From positions 17,545,254-17,609,253 of the forward strand of contig JAQFVV010006197.1 of NCBI GenBank assembly GCA_028023455.1: 64,000 nucleotides of DNA, read 5' to 3'. The notes under the pieces were generated by a model. The model worked only from the letters and a program-made list of their open reading frames with translations, had not been told where the DNA came from and ran no database searches. Shown here piece after piece: positions 58,606 through 64,000 of the stretch (its first letter is position 1; each line of letters begins with the position of its first letter). The DNA comes from Epiperipatus broadwayi (Eukaryota; Onychophora; Udeonychophora; Euonychophora; Peripatidae). The translations under genes were made by a program, and so were the position numbers.

Positions 58606-61600
58606 TTTTTATTGTGATGAATTATAGGATTTTTATATGGTTATGCAAAATGCTTTTTGATCAAATCAAACATTTTAAGATTTGTCATGCTAGACTTTAA
58701 CTATAAAATTAGTAAATGATTGAAAAATGAAAATGCTACAGTAAATTTGATTGTGGTGACAAAATAAGAGGAAACATAGACTTGTGACTTTCACAGGAAA
58801 AGAAAAACCATATATTATAATTTTTTTATAGAAAAAATGCTAAATGGACATGAAAACATCAAAATAAAGATAAAGCAGAATTGGATTATATTTTGACTAA
58901 CAACAAATATGTACTTCAAGATTTTAATGTTCTTAATAGATTTAGCATAGCAAATGATAATCAATTATTGATACGTAACATATATGTTAATACAAAATGG
59001 AAATTATTAAGAAAGATACTATTAACAACTGATATTTCAATAACTGTATAAATCATTTTATTGATCTTAGTGAGAATCTGTCTTGGAAAAAAATGATTTC
59101 TTCCTCAATTCCTGCCTAGAAATGTCAGTACCTTGCAATCAAGTCTCCAGGATGAAAGATTGGTTCAAAGTAACATCTTATATGAATTTAATGTAGTATT
59201 TGGAAGAACAGGGCTATGAATTTTGATTCATAGTTTTATCATTGGTTTAATAATTGAATTTGAATAGTGATTTGTTGTCTAGAAAAGTTTATTTTCCACT
59301 AGAATGATGTTGGAAGATTTAGGTATTTCAATAGATGCCATTGATAAATTTGGCATTTCAGTATTTTTTAATTTCTTTTCCTTGCATTAGTTAAAGTTAT
59401 TTTATTTTTTATGTGCTTATCATTTATTTTTATTGCTCATTTTAGAATTTTTAAAATAATTTTGCAAAGCAGAACTTGCTATTAAATCATTAATTAGGAA
59501 TACTGGGAGATCAATAAATTTCACTTAAGTTTGTATAATTTAGTCAACTGTGGGGTCCTTTTGCTAATATGATTTATATTTTTAATTCAACTATTATTTT
59601 TATTGGTGATGTGATTTTTCAAATCTCAGAACGTTGCATCATCTGGTAGGGCATTCTTCAATCTATATTAATTTAAAAAAATATCTCAATGGCATGAAAT
59701 GTTTAATGAGAATGCTATTAAAAATGTTAACTAATAAATATGTCTTATGACATGTAACATTAGTATATTAATAGATTGAATGTTCTTTATTAGGATAATG
59801 TGAAGTAGGGCAGATATATGCATTAGTACTGTTGCTTTTTTCATTTTTTAAAATAATATTTCATTAGTGATTATAAATCAGCTGATACAAAATTAAAATG
59901 AAAATTTTTCATCTGACAGTGAGACTGATTGGTGATTCATGTCCAGAAAAATTAATACTTTGTTTCCAAGTAATTGAAAAGATTTTTGGAATAAGTTCAT
60001 TGTGCATTATGTAATTCCAGGATTTACCATTTGTAAAGATTTCTCCCTCTTTTTTTGTTTAAAAATTGATCAAATTCACTCACAGGAAATTTCATTATAG
60101 AAATATTAGTATCTGTAATTGATAAAATTAGAACCTTTGGTATTAAGTACTCCTAAAAAGCGCATGCACAATAGCTTGGAAAGGCTGATCTTTAACCTTG
60201 TTATTGTAAAATTTAGTAAAAAATGATAGTACTGGCTTAGGAATTGTGTTATTGAACTTAATACAAATATTATTTTACACTTCTTATATAATTTCATTTT
60301 TCTAGAACTTAATTTATACAATTTTTTTCTTGAATTGCTATCACATTCATTAAAAATAATTGATAAAATCAGCAGAAGAATAACTATTGATGTTACATTA
60401 CTTTTCTCTGTTACTAGCTTTCCAAATTTTTAGAATTCATATTTATTAATATAAGACTAGACATACTGGAATTAGTTATTTCTATAAAGAAAGATAGGCC
60501 AAAATTAGACATTTTGTTTGGTATATTTTAAGATTAGTTTAGAGCTTTCAGTGGTTTCTTAATTTATTTCATAAATGAAGGAATAATAATAAAAATTAGA
60601 TCACCTTAATATTTTCTAGTTAATGAGTAATTTATTTCAAAATTGTAAATTTTATAAAATAATAATTTGAAAATAGATATTTTCAAGGGAAACTTTTATT
60701 GCACAACTAGTTTAATTCACCACATAGTATAAAAATTATATACATATATGATGACAAATAGACAAACTAAATAAATATAGATCTTTTAAAATATTGTATT
60801 TTAGTTTGAACCAAATTTTACATTTTCATTTATTTAAATGAATGTAAAAAGAGATAGAAGCAAGTTTTTTTTCATTCTTTAGTTTTAATTTTGGATTTTA
60901 AAAATATGTTATTACATTTTTAATGACAAAAAAAAAAAAGTTGTGATAAGAGTATTTTTAAAGGTGTGTTGTTAAAAAAGAAAATGCCTTTTACTGAGAA
61001 AAATTAATTAATTGTGTTTACCATATTTTCTAAGTATATATAATTAAAAAGTGACATCCGTTTATTGTTTTGATAATAACCCAATCATCTTATGTTTTCA
61101 TTATTAAAAGCAGACCACTATATATATTTAAAGTCAATTACCAACAAGGAATTATTTTTATTTAAGAAAAACAAAACAAAAAGGAATGCATTAAGTTGTA
61201 ATACAAAGTTAACTAATTATAGTAGAATTTCTTAGAAAATTATCAGGCAAAAAAAAAAAAAGGCTGCTTTTAAGTACATACAGACTGACTGACTCAGAAA
61301 AGATTAATCTTTTAATTTTTTCTTTTTAAACCATTGGTGTAACTTCGTTATATTTTATACTTTTCAATATTAAAGCCAATATATTTAATATTTATAGTAT
61401 ATCCAGATGAATATTTTGTAAGATTTAACACCTGATTGTTAATTACATAATAGTTTAATTTAATTCCATACATGTGTGTAATGTTATATATATATATTAC
61501 TGATATGTTTATTAATTAAATGATTTTTTGTTTTTTAAAATATAGTTTTAGTTGTTTATTTATTTTTGATTTAATATTCCCTATATGTTTATTTTATTAT

Positions 61601-61914
61601 TGATTAACATGTTGAACTTGTTGTTTTGTACCTGAAAGAGTTAATTGCTTTCACCGAGTTCAATATCTGGTTGTTAGCAATGTAAAAGTATGTTCAAATT
61701 AAACATCACCATATTTAAAGAGCAGATGGGGCTTAAAATATAAATACTCTTTCTCTAGGAATACTGTGTAATAAATAATATGTTAATCTTTACATATATA
61801 TATGCACATACTTAATGCCATTTAATAATATTTTATTATAGTTTGTTTACATATTTGATTATCCAATACAATGATATAATGATCATCATTATAAATGAAT
61901 TTTTTATACTATTA

Positions 61915-62015
61915 AAATTTTTTTTTTATATTTCAAATGTGTTGACTGGGAAGCGAACCTGGGCTAGTTGCTTGGAAAGCAGCTATGCTAACCACTAGGC
62001 CATCAATGCTTGGCA
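61915..62015 (-). repeat. tRNA-derived SINE, copy 3
   Basis: Minus strand: GCATTGATGGCCTAGTGGTT with a TGGCCTAGTGG A box and GGTTCGCTTCC B box. T run on + at 61918-61927 is the A tail. It sits about 90 bp upstream of the SLC11 exon at 62107. Confidence 0.8.
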
Positions 62016-62106
62016 TATTATTATAATTTTGACAGCTCATTGTGAAACTACACATATATAAATATATATCTTACTTGAACTTAATTTTAGTTTTTTTTTC
62101 TTTTAG

Positions 62107-62157
62107 GCATTCTATGGACTAATTTTAAATGGGACTTGTAAAATATTGAACAGTAAG
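62107..62157 (+). CDS. Probable SLC11/NRAMP C-terminal exon
   Basis: This 51-nt exon follows a pyrimidine-rich TTTTTTTTCTTTTAG acceptor and ends at AAG|GTAAAA. It is phase 0 at both ends, matching the phase 0 end of the exon at 43418. It encodes AFYGLILNGTCKILNSK. In DMT1 the last membrane segment is followed by YLGWQCLIALG and a cytoplasmic tail, so FYGLILNGTC is a plausible counterpart. The peptide is too short for homology alone, and the intron before it would be 18.7 kb. The remaining tail codons and stop must lie in a further exon I could not identify before 64000. Confidence 0.55.
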
Positions 62158-62159
62158 GT

Positions 62160-62750
62160 AAAAAAAAAAAAAAATTTAAATTAATTCTAAATTTTGATTA
62201 ACAATAAACTATATATATGTAATTTATACAAATATAAACAAATAAAAAAAGTGGAAACTTCTTTATAATAAAAAAATGGTGTATGGTTTTATTGCTCAGG
62301 AGTTTATAAGAAGTTTGAGCATCAGATCCATAAATTCCATTATTGATCCTGGAATCTCCCAACCCCAAATTGGATCCTGTACCAATTGTATCAAACCATG
62401 CAGGCGCTTCTATATAATAATATCAAGCAATGATGTTGCTAGGTAACTATCAATTAAAATTGACATCCCCTTAGCTGAATCACATGCTCTATTAGCCAAT
62501 AAAGCTTTTTAACTGAGTTTGCTTAGAAATAAATGTTATCCTTTTATCATAATATCCAATATCTTATAAGAGAATGAACTCCCAGGTATTTTTATCAGTA
62601 TGAGAATTTTGCAGAGTAACATCTCTTGAAAATCATACCATCTGTCCCTGATATATTCTCATGGATAAATGATGAATTCATATTATTATTTCCAGGGGCT
62701 TCTGTGTAATAGAAATATAACAGCTAAATAGCTGAAGTTTCATAAAAAAA
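62160..62750. other. No recognisable feature
   Basis: AT-rich sequence between the SLC11 exon and the Penelope remnant. No repeat or exon supported. Confidence 0.5.
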
Positions 62751-62752
62751 TT

Positions 62753-63060
62753 TCTTTGGAGTGTCATGGTGTATATGAAATTCCATGTGGAGCTTGTTTA
62801 CATTCATACACTGGACAGACCAATCATAGAATAAACATAAGAAAGGAAGAACACATTTTGGCAGTTAGAGAAAAATTCAATTCATCAGCCATTTATTTAC
62901 ACATTAAATTAACTAACTATGACATCAATTTTAATAAAACACATTCTGTTAAAAATTGAACAATATGACAGAGATCACTAAGGGAAGCTATATAGATTTT
63001 TAAAAGGCTCAACAGCATAAATGAAAAGTGTGAATTAAAGAAAATTAACAATATTTTGAA
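62753..63060 (+). pseudogene. Penelope-like GIY-YIG endonuclease fragment
   Basis: The frame reads ECHGVYEIPCGACLHSYTGQ, then TNHRINIRKEEHILAVREKF and SSAIYLHIKLTNYDINFNKT, to a TGA at 62957; a decayed continuation follows (EQYDRDH, KLYRFLKGS). GVYxIPCGxC...Y(I)GQTxxRxxxRxxEH is the GIY-YIG signature of Penelope-like elements, including the CxxC before the YIG. Here YIG has become YTG, and the Arg and Glu of R-x-x-EH are kept. RT upstream is absent. Confidence 0.82.
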
Positions 63061-63189
63061 AAAACTATTGGACGATAAAATATTTTTTAAAACTTTTCAA
63101 CCAATAGAATTTGAGAATGGGGAGAGAATAACAAAAGGAAAAAATAATGATTTTAAATCTCACCCCACATATTCTTATGATTTGAGAAA

Positions 63190-63562
63190 GAAGAAGTTCT
63201 GAGGAAAGTACTTGTTACTGTACTGAAACACCAGCTATTTAACTATTATATTTTTATTACATGGAAGTTCCTAGAAATAATACTATGATATAAACATAGT
63301 CACATATTAGCCTGGAAAAGAAATGAAGAGTTGTTTAAAAATTGTTTTCTCCTTTTATAAGTTTAATGCCAATATATTACCTGCCCAGCATCAAGAGTGG
63401 GTTGAGAGAAAATACCAAATTTCAGACTTATTTTAAAAGCAGATAATAAATGATACAGAATGGAATCATTCTCTACCAATATGATTTGTTCAGAGTTTTT
63501 TACACTGTTAGAATAATCCTCATCCATTTGCATATTTACATGCTAGTTTGACTTATTACTAA

Positions 63563-63596
<34 letters not shown>

Positions 63597-64000
63597 ATTA
63601 TCTATAATTTGTATATATATATATATATATATAAACAAATTAAAAGTTATGCTTCACTTAACTAATTTTGTATAAAACTTATTAAATTGATATAAAACGT
63701 ATTTTGTAATCTTTTGATCGGTCATCCACATTGTATTTCAAATATAACTAAAATGATTGGGAGATTTTACAAACATAACATATATTATCGGACAGTTTAA
63801 GCTAATTATAACTTTATTCAAACAAATGAGAATCTTTATTCAAATGGTAGCACATCCATATTATGAATTAATTATAATATTTCTTTATTTCACCTTGGGT
63901 GACCACACTATGCATTAATTATAATCTATATTTAAATCTATGTGGCATTTAAACACTTGCAGCTAAGTTGCATGCCAATTGTAACATTTTAAGGATGGAT
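63190..64000. other. No gene; TA microsatellites
   Basis: TA repeats at 63567-63594 and 63614-63632, otherwise AT-rich sequence without supported features. Confidence 0.6.

Larger units (their letters stand above)
43419..62106 (+). other. SLC11 intron, 18.7 kb, with LTR array
   Basis: Bounded by GTAAGT and TTTTAG. It contains a possible SINE (43665-43715), the hammerhead foldback element (43866-44271), the LTR array (44822-51527), a low-complexity tract (52320-52550), a hairpin MITE (53361-53500), a minus-strand L1-like scrap (57480-57750), a small palindrome (58436-58605) and a SINE (61915-62015). In 44275-44820, 51530-52320, 52560-53260, 53500-57480, 57760-58430 and 58610-61910 I see no recognisable gene. 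Confidence 0.75.

Noticed and set aside
60106-60321. 71-codon minus-strand open frame as RT
   Set aside because: A few residues recall LINE sequence, but no catalytic motif or consistent alignment could be made.

Overview
This window is AT-rich DNA from an invertebrate animal nucleus. Coding sequence occurs as short exons with GT/AG junctions separated by introns of up to about 18.7 kb, and nearly everything else is transposable-element debris. I cannot fix the phylum. The combination of very low GC, large introns, several LINE clades, Penelope-like fragments and tRNA-derived SINEs fits a mollusc, flatworm or cnidarian.

The only host gene I recognise is an SLC11/NRAMP divalent-metal transporter (DMT1-like) on the + strand. 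Five consecutive exons (14834-14872, 16770-16889, 24426-24649, 43250-43418, 62107-62157) join in frame and cover the C-terminal half of the protein, including the [19 protein letters not shown] signature. The 5' exons and the last C-terminal codons are not visible and probably lie outside the window.

Region by region: 1-14.8 kb (upstream of the first visible exon) holds a hammerhead-bearing foldback element split by a 2.17 kb TGTAAC...GTTACA insertion, a perfect 74-bp hairpin, a 1.1 kb palindrome, a 5'-truncated L1/Tx1-like LINE and an inverted Penelope-like remnant. 14.9-24.4 kb holds hammerhead repeat units, a G-rich purine tract and a 508-bp MITE with an 8-bp target duplication. 24.6-43.2 kb is a nest of LINEs: RTE-like, CR1/Jockey-like A and B, an L1-like copy that carries a hAT MITE, and CR1/L2-like C with an intact ORF1. 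It also holds a TIR element with telomere-like repeats and a 178-bp ATT microsatellite. 43.4-62.1 kb holds a second hammerhead foldback element, a tandem LTR-internal-LTR-internal-LTR array of a gypsy-like element with no visible reverse transcriptase, more MITEs, and SINEs. 62.2-64 kb holds a Penelope GIY-YIG remnant.

The most interesting observation is a set of hammerhead self-cleaving ribozyme motifs embedded in two families of dispersed inverted and tandem repeats. The copy at 44132-44170 has an intact conserved core. Stem I is CCUCA/UGAGG, stem II is UUGC/GCAA, and stem III has only two base pairs. Copies of the other family show compensatory stem II changes. This is the architecture known from Penelope-like elements and animal retrozymes, and Penelope-type GIY-YIG remnants occur in the same window.
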